Of a stretch of 64,000 nt of DNA, positions 53,690-61,825 are shown one piece after another. The notes below the pieces were generated by a model. It saw only the letters and a list, made by a program, of their open reading frames with translations. It did no database searches and had not been told where the DNA came from. The stretch comes from DASXKD01 sp963734725 (GTDB lineage: Bacteria > Actinomycetota > Actinomycetes > Streptosporangiales > Streptosporangiaceae). The position numbers and the translations under genes were made by a program. The stretch is from the NCBI GenBank assembly GCA_963734725.1, contig CAVTIX010000014.1, forward strand, positions 124,001 through 188,000. Reading direction: 5' to 3'. The first letter of the stretch is position 1, and each line of letters begins with the position of its first letter.

Positions 53690-54121
53690 GTGAGCGAAGC
53701 AAAGCGAGGTACGCCAGTGAGCGAACAAGCCAGTGGCACGCACGGCCCCCTTCGTGATGAGGCGATCAAGCGCCAGGACGAAGCCGAGGCGCGGGAGTAC
53801 GCCGGGGAATGGCCCGAACCTGAAGAGGCGCCCGAAAATGAGACCGAGCGGGAGGCGGTCTGGGCCCCGGCGGCCAGGCTGGCCGAGTCGCCGGTCCCGG
53901 AGGACTGGGAGGTCGTCGAGCTACGCAGCGACCTGGCCCGCCACCTGGACCGTACCGACTGGCCGCTGGACCGGGGGCGGCTGCTGGAGATCCTGGCCGA
54001 GCGCCAGGCAGGGGACAGGCTGCCCGAGCTGGCGGCCTCGCTCCCCGAAGGGCAGCGCTACCAGAGCCTGCGCGAGCTGCTCAAGGCGCTCGGACTGGCG
54101 CCTGAGGAGCGCGGCGGCTAG
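53690..54121 (+). CDS. DUF2795-like small protein
   Basis: A 143-residue protein whose first 75 residues are Glu/Ala-rich and probably disordered. The C-terminus VVELRSDLARHLDRTDWPLD, then RGRLLEILAERQAGDRLPEL and LPEGQRYQSLRELLKALG, matches the DUF2795 helical pattern. GTG 53690 and GTG 53717 are both possible starts. Function unknown; DUF2795 proteins are widespread in actinobacteria and archaea. Confidence 0.75.
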   Translation: MSEAKRGTPVSEQASGTHGPLRDEAIKRQDEAEAREYAGEWPEPEEAPENETEREAVWAPAARLAESPVPEDWEVVELRSDLARHLDRTDWPLDRGRLLEILAERQAGDRLPELAASLPEGQRYQSLRELLKALGLAPEERGG

Positions 54122-54193
54122 GACCTCGCCCGGCCTCTGCCGCGGCGCCGTTGCGGGCCGGCCAGGCTACTGTCCAGTCGGCCCTCAGGCTGG

Positions 54194-54577
54194 TCATCCG
54201 GTCCCGGCGACGCCGATCAGGTTGCCCTCGGGGTCGGTGAAGTGCCCCACCACCAGGCCCGTTGGCGCCCGCTCGGGGCCCATCCGCCGCTTCCCGCCCA
54301 GGCTCTCGGCCTTCTGCAGGGCAGCCTCGACATCGGGAACACCGATGTAGAAGAGCACGTGGCTGTCGTAGCCCTGACCGCCGCCAACACCGCCCGGGAT
54401 ACCGGTCCCGTCGCTGGTCGTGGCGCGGTTCACGAAGCCGTAGTTCGTCGGCTCCGACACCGCTTCGGCGACCGGGGAGCTGGTGTCGAATTCCCATCCG
54501 AACAATTCCCCGAAGTAACTCCGGAGCCTCGCGGGGTCTCTCCCGATGATCTCGAAGTGCACAACTGGCTGTGCCAT
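54194..54577 (-). CDS. VOC/glyoxalase superfamily protein
   Basis: From ATG 54577 (GGGAG upstream) the protein has 127 residues: VVHFEIIGRDPARLRSYFGE, then LFGWEFDTSSPVAEAVS, a second half with SHVLFYIGVPDVEAALQKAE, then VGHFTDPEGNLIGVAGTG. This is a two-module VOC fold. The His in HFEI and the Glu in DPEGN could be metal ligands. Substrate unknown. It is convergent with the DUF2795-like gene. Confidence 0.87.
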   Translation of the reverse strand: MAQPVVHFEIIGRDPARLRSYFGELFGWEFDTSSPVAEAVSEPTNYGFVNRATTSDGTGIPGGVGGGQGYDSHVLFYIGVPDVEAALQKAESLGGKRRMGPERAPTGLVVGHFTDPEGNLIGVAGTG

Positions 54578-54883
54578 GGTTACTCCCTTCCGGGATGGCA
54601 GTCCGGCACCTCGGTGGTGCGGGTCCTGGCAATGATGACCGCCGCACCGCAGGAAACCCATCGGCGCCCGGCTCGGCGACACAGGCCGGTTCCTCAAGGC
54701 CTTCACCGAGGACCTGCTGAGCCGTGCCGAGCACTGGCATGTCGTGTTTACCGGACGCGGCCGGGCTGAGGCGGAGGAGCAGCCGCCGCAGGATGACAAT
54801 GCCGATCGCGTCGCGGCTGGCGGAAGGTCATGACGATTCCGGCGTGCCGGCCGCCACGTCCGTCCCGCCCGTCATCGGCCGGG

Positions 54884-55765
54884 TCAGTCGGCGCGCAGCA
54901 GCGGCTGTGTCAGGCAGGTCGGGCCGCCGTCACCCTTGAGCGAGATCTCCGAGCCGTCGTAGCAGTGCACTTCGCAGCCATGGCGCTCCAGCGCCTGCCG
55001 GGTGACGGGATTCCCCTCCAGCATGATCACCTGACGCGGCCGGACCGCCAGCACGTTGCAGGCCATCGACGCGTACTCGCCGGCGTCCACCGCGACCACG
55101 GTCACGCCGCGATCGGCCAGGGTTTCCATGAGCGCGACGGGCGCCAACGGCGGGAACACCACCGCCAGGTCACCGGCAACCGGCGAGAGGAACGACATCA
55201 GGTGCAGCACGTGCTGCGGGCCGAGGTCGTGCGGCAGGTCCACCGACAGCACCGTGACCCCCTCGGCGCCCATGATCGTGCGCAGCTGCGCCACCCCCGC
55301 GGCGTTCGTCCGGTAGCTGCGCCCGATCATCAGCGTCTGTGGGTCCAGCCAGACGAAGTCTCCGCCGTCGGCGCGGGCTCTGCCGTCAAGCCGCGCCACC
55401 ACGGGCACGCCGGCCGCGGCCAGTGCCGAGCCCAGGTGGCCCGGCTCGTCCTGGCGGGCTGGCTTGGCCATCTGGAACACCACGCCGCCGCGCTGGGTGA
55501 CCAGCCCCGGATCCCGGATGTACGTGGCGTCGACCAGCCCATCGAGCGCGGCGGCGACCTCGACCTCGCAGCCGAGCCCGGCCAGCAGTTCGCAGAATGC
55601 CTCGTGCTGCGCGATGAGCAGCCCGGGATCGGGCCACCGCCACCCCGCGCCGGCAAAATCGCCTGCGGTCGCAGGCCGCCGGACGAGCACCCGGCGCAGC
55701 GGCGACCACATGGAGGCGACGCCGTACCGCAGCCCCGCCCCACCGGCCTCCTGACTCGCGACCAT
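54884..55765 (-). CDS. Amidinotransferase/DDAH-family hydrolase
   Basis: From ATG 55765 (GGAGGTGAC, a near-perfect ribosome site, seven bases upstream) the protein has 293 residues. The pentein-fold signatures are YIRDPGLVTQRGG, then RADGGDFVWLDPQTLMIGRS, then HVLHLMSFLSPV, and the nucleophile cysteine in KGDGGPTCLTQPL near residue 283. Such enzymes convert N-methylated arginines or related guanidines (DDAH) or transfer amidino groups. The reaction here cannot be fixed by sequence alone. It is a single gene, divergent from a DUF1918 gene. Confidence 0.88.
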   Translation of the reverse strand: MVASQEAGGAGLRYGVASMWSPLRRVLVRRPATAGDFAGAGWRWPDPGLLIAQHEAFCELLAGLGCEVEVAAALDGLVDATYIRDPGLVTQRGGVVFQMAKPARQDEPGHLGSALAAAGVPVVARLDGRARADGGDFVWLDPQTLMIGRSYRTNAAGVAQLRTIMGAEGVTVLSVDLPHDLGPQHVLHLMSFLSPVAGDLAVVFPPLAPVALMETLADRGVTVVAVDAGEYASMACNVLAVRPRQVIMLEGNPVTRQALERHGCEVHCYDGSEISLKGDGGPTCLTQPLLRAD

Positions 55766-56010
55766 GCAGTCACCTCCGCGAAGCGGACGGCCCCCGGCCT
55801 GGGCGAACATCACCGCCGGACCCGTGGCGCCCGGCTGCCAGGGCAGCTTCCCCGGGCCCTGGACCATCGGTGAGATCACGTCATCGTAGCCATGGCCGCT
55901 ATCAGTGATCGGCGCCGAGGTAGATACTGGCCATAGTGATTCGGCACACCGTGAGCATTGTCCCCCGACGCACGGGGGAACGCGCAGACGCGGGTGGAGG
56001 AAGTGGACTG

Positions 56011-56229
56011 ATGCAGGCAGCCATCGGGGACCGGTTCCATGTGCGCGGCAACATCGTAGGCCAGCCGGAACGGTCGGGCGAGATCATCGAGGTCCGCGGG
56101 GCAGGCGGGGAACCGCCCTACCTGGTGCGATTCGACGACGGTCACACCAGCCTGGTGTTCCCGGGTCCGGACGCGATGATCGAGCACCCGCGCAAGAAGC
56201 CCAGAAAGAGACCGGCGAAGGGCGGGTAA
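56011..56229 (+). CDS. DUF1918 protein
   Basis: A 72-residue protein from ATG 56011 with GGTGGAGGAAG upstream: MQAAIGDRFHVRGNIVGQPE, then RSGEIIEVRGAGGEPPYLVR, then FDDGHTSLVFPGPDAMIEH, and a basic tail. This is the SH3-like DUF1918 domain of actinobacteria. Function unknown; it is commonly found as a small single-domain protein. Confidence 0.9.
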   Translation: MQAAIGDRFHVRGNIVGQPERSGEIIEVRGAGGEPPYLVRFDDGHTSLVFPGPDAMIEHPRKKPRKRPAKGG

Positions 56230-56426
56230 ACCAGCGCGGCCCGGTACCGGTCGGCACGCCCGGGCCATGCGTACATGCCCGATGAGGTCCCAAGGGCCGG
56301 TGCGGACCTGGGAGATCCGGTCCGGGCCTGTTGCTTGCGCCGCATGCACCGCGGGTGGGCGTGCTAACAGCGCCGCCGGCAGCGACTTGACCGCGCCGGG
56401 GGCGCACGAGTTCGGACGACCCGGCC

Positions 56427-57020
56427 ATGGGAGGCACCGTGCAGCACATCCTGGCTCTCTCGCGCAGTGCTGTCATCGTGCGGCACTGGTTTGAGATCGA
56501 CTTGGACGACGCCTCCATGGAGCACGGTGTCCGGATCGAGCTGCGCGAGCTGGCGCCGCAACAGCACCGCGGCAGCGAATCAGCGGCGCAGCTCATCACG
56601 GCGGACCGCCCATTGTGGCGAGCCGATCTCTTTGACCGCCTGACCGATGTCCCGGGAAGTTTTGGCGTCGCGCACTACCATCCGGAATTCTCCGGCAACG
56701 AACCCTGCGGCCGTACCTGGGATCCGGAGCTTACGGCCAATCCCTGGCGCTGGTTGCGTGATCGCATCGCCAATATTGGCGCGGGTCCGGGGCGGAAGAC
56801 CTGGCAGCTAGAGCCCGCCGATGCCAGGGAACTCAGCGGTCTGGCCGACGTCATCGTCACGCTGGCGCGGGAGTTTGCGCCGGACCGTTGCCGCTCGGCA
56901 CGGGAATGCTTTCAGCTGACCCGGGATGCGCGGGAGTCGGTGCGGCTGATGATGGAATACCTGCGCCGGCCGGACCTGCTCGACCGCTCATGGGTTTCGC
57001 CGTGGGCGGAAACGGCATAA
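56427..57020 (+). CDS. Conserved hypothetical protein
   Basis: A 197-residue soluble protein with HWFEIDLDDASMEHGVRIEL, then FGVAHYHPEFSGNEPCGRTW, then LTRDARESVRLMMEYLRRPD. The mixture of acidic and aromatic residues and the regular helices near the end suggest a real folded protein. I do not recognise the family. It is followed on the same strand by a tiny C2H2-like protein. Confidence 0.6.
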   Translation: MGGTVQHILALSRSAVIVRHWFEIDLDDASMEHGVRIELRELAPQQHRGSESAAQLITADRPLWRADLFDRLTDVPGSFGVAHYHPEFSGNEPCGRTWDPELTANPWRWLRDRIANIGAGPGRKTWQLEPADARELSGLADVIVTLAREFAPDRCRSARECFQLTRDARESVRLMMEYLRRPDLLDRSWVSPWAETA

Positions 57021-57073
57021 CCGTGCCACGGGTGTGCCGCAACTCGCAAGGTCACCCCGGCGCCGGTGGCATA

Positions 57074-57253
57074 ATGGAGACGATGAGCAATTCAACTTCC
57101 CGCCGATTTCCGGTGACCGTTACCCGCCTTCCGGTCACGCGCTGCCAGATTTGCCACCGCACCGTCGCGTACCGGCCAGGCAGCCTCAGCGAAGTGCTCA
57201 CCGAGCACTACCGCCGGGCACACCCCGAAGCGCTCGGCCTGCCGTCCCGGTAG
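57074..57253 (+). CDS. Mini C2H2 zinc-finger-like protein
   Basis: A 59-residue ORF (ATG 57074; ATG 57083 is an alternative). The core is CQICHRTVAYRPGSLSEVLT followed by EHYRRAHPEALG. The CxxC, about 18 residues, and H-x4-H spacing match a small C2H2 zinc finger. It follows the 56427 gene on the same strand after 53 bp. Single-finger proteins of this sort are seen in actinobacteria, with unknown role. Confidence 0.6.
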   Translation: METMSNSTSRRFPVTVTRLPVTRCQICHRTVAYRPGSLSEVLTEHYRRAHPEALGLPSR

Positions 57254-57486
57254 CCGGTCCCGGCCCTCGACCGCTGCTGCGGGCTCTGCCCGGGTAAGGA
57301 CGGCCTGCGCTCCGGGTGTATCAGCGTGCTCGCTGCCTCCTCCTATCAAGCGGGGCCGCGGCGCCGGAACTGGCGCCAGGCCAATGGCCAGAATTCATCT
57401 GGCAACAGGGGCGCCGAATTTCCTGCCCGCCTGCGACGGGCTGCCGGTGATCGGCGCGCATGCTGATCACGGGGACGGGGGGCCAG

Positions 57487-59205
57487 ATGCGGATTCTGCT
57501 GCTGGCAAGTGCCTACAACAGCCTCACCCAGCGGGTACACGTTGAGCTCGCCGACCGCGGCCATGAGGTGGCGGTTGAGCTGGCGCTGGGGGACGAGGTG
57601 ATGCGGGAGGCGGTCCGCCGCCACGGCCCGGATCTGGTCATCGCGCCGATGCTTACCGCGGCGATTCCCGCCGACATCTGGTCGGCATGGCCCTGCTTCA
57701 TCGTGCACCCCGGGCCCCGGGGCGACCGTGGCCCGTCCTCGCTCGACTGGGCGATCATGGACGGCGCCGCGCGCTGGGGGGTCACCGTGCTGCAGGCGAA
57801 CGCCGAGATGGACGCCGGTGACATCTGGGCGAGCGCGGAGTTTCCGGTGCCGCAGGCCTGCTCGAAGAGCTCGCTGTACCGCACCGAAGTCGCCGACGCC
57901 GCGCTGGCGGCGGTCCTGGCGGCGGTCAGCAGGTTCGCCAGCGGCAGCTACCGGCCCGAGCCACCGGACTACACCCGTCCCGGGGTGACCGGACGGCCCC
58001 GGCCGCCGTGCCGGCAGGCCGACCGCCGCATCGACTGGTCCGCCGAGCCCACGACGTCGGTGCTGGCGAAGCTGCGAGCGGCGGACTCCAGCCCCGGCGT
58101 CCTTGATGTGATCGCCGGCGCCGAGTACTTCCTGGTCGGCGGCTACGAAGACGATCACCTGCGCGGGCGGCCCGGGGCGATCATCGCGCGGCGGGGGGGC
58201 GCGATCTGCCGGGCCACCACCGACGGGGCGGTCTGGATCCCGCAGCTGCGCCCGCGCCCGGCGCCCGGTGGCCCGAGAACTTTCAAGGCGCCGGCCACGC
58301 TCGCGCTGCGCGGATCGCTGGCCGGTGTGCCGCCGGTCCCGGCCCCGCTGACCAGGCCATTTGGCCGGCGTACCTACCAGGAGATCAGCTACCGCGAGAA
58401 TGGCGATGTGGGCTACCTGGAGTTCTCCTTCCCCGGTGGCGCCATCAGCACCGGACAGTGCCGCCGCCTGCTCGCCGCCTACCGGCACGCCCAGGCCCGC
58501 CCGGTGCGGGTGATCGTGCTCGGCAGCCCCAGGGACTTCTTCGGCAACGGCATCCACCTCAACGTGATCGAGGCCGCCGACGACCCGGCGGCAGAGTCGT
58601 GGCGCAACATCAACGCCATCGATGACCTGGTCGAGGCGATCTTGACCACCACCGGCAAGCTCACCGTCGCCGCGCTCGCTGGCAACGCCGCCGCCGGGGG
58701 CCTGATGCTCGCTCTCGCCGCGGACCAGGTCTGGTGCCGCGCCGGCGCGGTCCTCAACCCGCACTACCGGCTAATGGGCCTACACGGCTCGGAATACTGG
58801 ACCTACACCCTGCCCCGCCGCGTAGGCGCCGAACACGCCGCAAAGCTCACCGAGAACTGCCTGCCGGTAAGCCCGGCCGCCGCGCTGCGGTGCGGCCTGG
58901 TCAACCGGGTCATCGTCGGCCGCGCCGCCGAGTACCGTGGGCAGGTGGCCATCATGGCCGGTCAGCTCGCCCGCAGTCCCGGCTACTCCACGCGGCTGGC
59001 CGCCAAGGCGCGAGAACTGGCGGCGGCGGAACGACAGCGGCCGCTGGCCGCCTACCGGGCCGCTGAGCTAGCCGTCATGAGCCGGAACTTCTCCGGCCCC
59101 GGCGAGCCATACCCGCGGCTGCGGCGCGCGTTCGTCTACAAGGACAAGCCGGCCCACACCCCGGCCCACCTCACCCACGACGTGCGCCAATCTCACGCCG
59201 CATGA
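57487..59205 (+). CDS. hypX: HypX: formyltransferase-like/enoyl-CoA-hydratase-like fusion
   Basis: From ATG 57487 (GGGG-rich upstream) the protein has 572 residues. The N-terminus MRILLLASAYNSLTQRVHVE plus DLVIAPMLTAAIP, then FIVHPGPRGDRGPSSLDWAI, is the formyl-THF-binding fold. The second half contains a crotonase module: VIVLGSPRDFFGNGIHLNVI, then AALAGNAAAGGLMLALAADQ. This order is the HypX (HoxX) architecture, which in aerobes makes the CO ligand of [NiFe]-hydrogenase from formyl-THF. No hydrogenase or other hyp gene is in this window, so it is an orphan here. Confidence 0.85.
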   Translation: MRILLLASAYNSLTQRVHVELADRGHEVAVELALGDEVMREAVRRHGPDLVIAPMLTAAIPADIWSAWPCFIVHPGPRGDRGPSSLDWAIMDGAARWGVTVLQANAEMDAGDIWASAEFPVPQACSKSSLYRTEVADAALAAVLAAVSRFASGSYRPEPPDYTRPGVTGRPRPPCRQADRRIDWSAEPTTSVLAKLRAADSSPGVLDVIAGAEYFLVGGYEDDHLRGRPGAIIARRGGAICRATTDGAVWIPQLRPRPAPGGPRTFKAPATLALRGSLAGVPPVPAPLTRPFGRRTYQEISYRENGDVGYLEFSFPGGAISTGQCRRLLAAYRHAQARPVRVIVLGSPRDFFGNGIHLNVIEAADDPAAESWRNINAIDDLVEAILTTTGKLTVAALAGNAAAGGLMLALAADQVWCRAGAVLNPHYRLMGLHGSEYWTYTLPRRVGAEHAAKLTENCLPVSPAAALRCGLVNRVIVGRAAEYRGQVAIMAGQLARSPGYSTRLAAKARELAAAERQRPLAAYRAAELAVMSRNFSGPGEPYPRLRRAFVYKDKPAHTPAHLTHDVRQSHAA

Positions 59206-59216
59206 GCCCGGGGATG

Positions 59217-59981
59217 CTAGCTGCCGCGCTGGCCGTCCGGGGCCGCCACCGGCCGGCGCTGGGAGCGCAGCGCCAAGAGCACGCTCAGCACCACGATCCC
59301 GATCGTGAACCACAAGCTGTAGTGGGAGACGGTTTTGGCCGCGACGACCGCGCGGTGACCGAGCGTGTACCCCAACCCGGCGAGCATGCCAGCCCACAGC
59401 AGCACGCTGATCGCATCCAGGATGAAGAACGTGACGAGCCGCATCCCGGCCCAGCCGACCACTACGAAGATGATCGCCCTGGGGATAGGGAGGAAGGAGC
59501 TGAGCACCATGGCCGGCCAGGTGAACTTCGGGCCGGCCTGCTGCACGCGCCCCAGATGCTTAGCCACGCGCCGGCTGCCGGGCAGCGCCACGATGAACCG
59601 CTCGCCCCACAACCGCCCCGCCCACCAGTACAAGATGTCGAACTTCATCAGGCCCGGAATCGCCGCGAGCAGCACCACGGCGAGTGTTCCGTGCCCGACC
59701 CTGGCGAACGCGGCGGCCGAGATAATGGACTCGGTGCTGCCGTTCAGCAGTTCGGCCACCACCGGGTGAGTGCCGACCAGCGACACCCGCAACGGCAGCA
59801 GGGCCCAGAAGAACACGCCGCTGAGCACGATGCCCGCCCAGCAGAGGATGTCGGCTGTCCGCGGCTTCCCGAGCCAGGGCAGCCGCGGGTCAGTCCACTG
59901 CTCCGCCTTCTCGGGAGCGGCCGTAGCGGCGGTCGCCGCGCCCTCCGTGGGCTGGGCGGGCTCCGCCTCGGGGATGCTCAT
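59217..59981 (-). CDS. DedA/VTT-domain membrane protein
   Basis: From ATG 59981 (AGGGGGTGC upstream) the protein has 254 residues. It has about five hydrophobic segments and the VTT/DedA-like motif PGLMKFDILYWWAGRLWGER, then VLSSFLPIPRAIIFVVVGWA. The N-terminal 45 residues are Ala/Glu-rich. DedA-family proteins are lipid flippase- or scramblase-like transporters needed for envelope integrity. Convergent with hypX, 12 bp apart. Confidence 0.82.
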   Translation of the reverse strand: MSIPEAEPAQPTEGAATAATAAPEKAEQWTDPRLPWLGKPRTADILCWAGIVLSGVFFWALLPLRVSLVGTHPVVAELLNGSTESIISAAAFARVGHGTLAVVLLAAIPGLMKFDILYWWAGRLWGERFIVALPGSRRVAKHLGRVQQAGPKFTWPAMVLSSFLPIPRAIIFVVVGWAGMRLVTFFILDAISVLLWAGMLAGLGYTLGHRAVVAAKTVSHYSLWFTIGIVVLSVLLALRSQRRPVAAPDGQRGS

Positions 59982-60173
59982 CAAGCACCCCCTAACGTTG
60001 GTGCGCCCCTGAGCGGCGGGCTGCCAGTGCCACGAACGGATTATCCGGCCTGCGAGCACAGCGTAACCGCTGCGCCGGCGTCGCAGCGGAATCTGCCGGT
60101 GTATCAAGCCCGGCGCCAGGCCCTCTAAGTCAGTAAGGCCTATCAGGCCGGCGGATCCCACGGGGGAGGTCCT

Positions 60174-60635
60174 ATGCCGCTACGCCGCGAGCACGCTCGC
60201 ATCGCGCTGGCCGCCGTCCGGCTCGTCAACGGCACGCTGGCCTTGCTGGCGCCGGCGGTGATGCTCCGGCGCCTCGGGGCGGACCCGCGTACCAACCAGG
60301 TGGCCGTCTATCCGCTGCGGATGTTTGGCATCCGCACCGTCGTGCTTGGCGTGGAGCTTCTCGCTGGCGGCGCCATGCAACACAAGGGCAAGGTCGGCGT
60401 TGTCATCCACGCTGCGGACGCGGCGTCGGCGATCACGGCGGGACTGCGCCGGCAGCTGCCGCCGCGGGTTGCCGCCGTGGCGGCCGGGATCTCGGTGACC
60501 AACACCGCCCTCGCCCTGACCATCGCCAGGGAAGACAGCAACGGGGGAAATGGTCATGCCGCATCAGATCGGGGTCACGATCCGGGCGCCCGTCGCCGCG
60601 GACCGGGTAGCCGAACTGCGCCAGTGGCTCGCTGA
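60174..60635 (+). CDS. Small membrane protein with DUF4267-like pattern
   Basis: A 153-residue protein with hydrophobic segments LVNGTLALLAPAVMLRRLG, MFGIRTVVLGVELLAGG and VAAVAAGISVTNTALALT, resembling DUF4267-type proteins. The last 35 residues overlap the start of the next gene (60556), in another frame, and are Arg/Gly-rich. It is the first gene of the right-hand operon and may be an accessory to it. Function unknown. Confidence 0.65.
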   Translation: MPLRREHARIALAAVRLVNGTLALLAPAVMLRRLGADPRTNQVAVYPLRMFGIRTVVLGVELLAGGAMQHKGKVGVVIHAADAASAITAGLRRQLPPRVAAVAAGISVTNTALALTIAREDSNGGNGHAASDRGHDPGARRRGPGSRTAPVAR

Positions 60636-61818
60636 GGCCGGGAAGACCGGGCTGGGCGAGGCGCCGTTCGGCTTCGCCGGCTGCCGCGGCCTGCACTTCG
60701 CCAGGTTCTACCTGCTGGAGGAGACGGCCGACCTGGCGGGCCGGCCGATTCCAGCCAGCCTGGTCTTCATGAGCGAGGTGGACGCGCCGCTGCGGCGTCA
60801 CCTGGCCGACCTTACCGGCGTGGCAAGAGAGGGCATTGACCAGGCCTTTCAGTATTGCACTGGCTATCCGGGGCCGGGCGGGGGGCGGCGGATCGCCTGG
60901 CTGCGCCGGCGCCGGGTCCGGGCCAGCGCCTTCTACGTGAACACCGTGGGGCGCGGGGTGGCGCAGATTCGCCAGGAGGCTGAGTTGCGCGAAGCGCTGG
61001 AGGACTACCTCGACCGGCGGGACCACACCGGCCGGACCGCCACCGAGGTCCGCCGCGAGTTGCAGGCCTACGTCGCCGGGCGCGCCGACCTGGCCTGGGC
61101 GGCAAAACCGCCGGCGCCGCCGTCGCTGCTCTTCAGAGCAAGGCAGGCCGTGCACCTGGTGGCCGTTCCGGCCATGCTCCTCCTCGCACTGCCGCTGCTG
61201 CTCCCGATCCTCCCGGTCTGGGCCGTGCTGCTCCGCCTGGACGAGCGCCACGACCGCCCGTTCACGCAGCGGCCGACGCTGCGGCGCCTCGAGGAGGTTG
61301 CCAACTACGAGGACTTCAGCACGCAGAACCCATTCGCGGTGGCCGGCTTCGTCCGGCCCGGCCTTCTGCGGCAACTGACCTTCCGCGCGGTGCTTTTCCT
61401 CACCGATTACGGGGTCCGGCACATCTTCAACCACGACAGCCTTGGCGGGATCAAGACGATCCATTTCGCCCGGTGGGTTCCGCTCGACGGCTGGCGGCGG
61501 ATGACCTTCGCCAGCAATTACGACGGCGCCGTCGAAGCCTATAACGACGACTTCATCAACCTCATCTGGTGGGGTCTCAACGCTACGTTCAGCAACGGCA
61601 TGGATTACCCGCCGACCCGGTGGCTGTTTTTCGGCGGCGCCAAGCTTGAAGAGCAGTTCAAGAACACCATCCGCTGCCATCAGGTGGCGGTGCCCGCGTG
61701 GTACGCCGCCTACCCGGAGCTCAGCGCGGACAACATCGAGAACAACGCCCAGATCCGGGCAGGCCTGCGCGGGGACATGAGCCCGGCGGAGGCTGAGCAC
61801 TGGCTCTCGCTCCTGTGA
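60556..61818 (+). CDS. Two-halved HFAR(F/W)-type protein with central TM hairpin (peroxidase-associated)
   Basis: From ATG 60556 the protein has 420 residues (ATG 60550 also possible). The first half has LHFARFYLLEETADL then ASLVFMSEVDAPLRRHLADL; the second has IHFARWVPLDGWRRMTFAS then NYDGAVEAYNDDFI. Both share H-F-A-R-(F/W), then an (L/M)-x-F-x-S-(E/N) strand and a D-x-L/D-D-F segment, so they look like duplicated dimeric alpha-beta-type modules. Two TM helices (about 193-222) lie between the halves. The operon continues with a DyP peroxidase and an animal-type peroxidase. The function is not known; a membrane-tethered partner in fatty-acid oxygenation is inferred. Confidence 0.7.
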   Translation: MPHQIGVTIRAPVAADRVAELRQWLAEAGKTGLGEAPFGFAGCRGLHFARFYLLEETADLAGRPIPASLVFMSEVDAPLRRHLADLTGVAREGIDQAFQYCTGYPGPGGGRRIAWLRRRRVRASAFYVNTVGRGVAQIRQEAELREALEDYLDRRDHTGRTATEVRRELQAYVAGRADLAWAAKPPAPPSLLFRARQAVHLVAVPAMLLLALPLLLPILPVWAVLLRLDERHDRPFTQRPTLRRLEEVANYEDFSTQNPFAVAGFVRPGLLRQLTFRAVLFLTDYGVRHIFNHDSLGGIKTIHFARWVPLDGWRRMTFASNYDGAVEAYNDDFINLIWWGLNATFSNGMDYPPTRWLFFGGAKLEEQFKNTIRCHQVAVPAWYAAYPELSADNIENNAQIRAGLRGDMSPAEAEHWLSLL

Positions 61819-61825
61819 GGCAACC

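Noticed and set aside
54631..54833. Forward open frame reading RFLKAFTEDLLSRAEHWHVV
   Set aside because: It looks partly coding but has no start and no family I recognise; at most an old gene end.
57346..58764. 472-codon reverse ORF over hypX
   Set aside because: Shadow frame of a recognisable enzyme; no known motifs.
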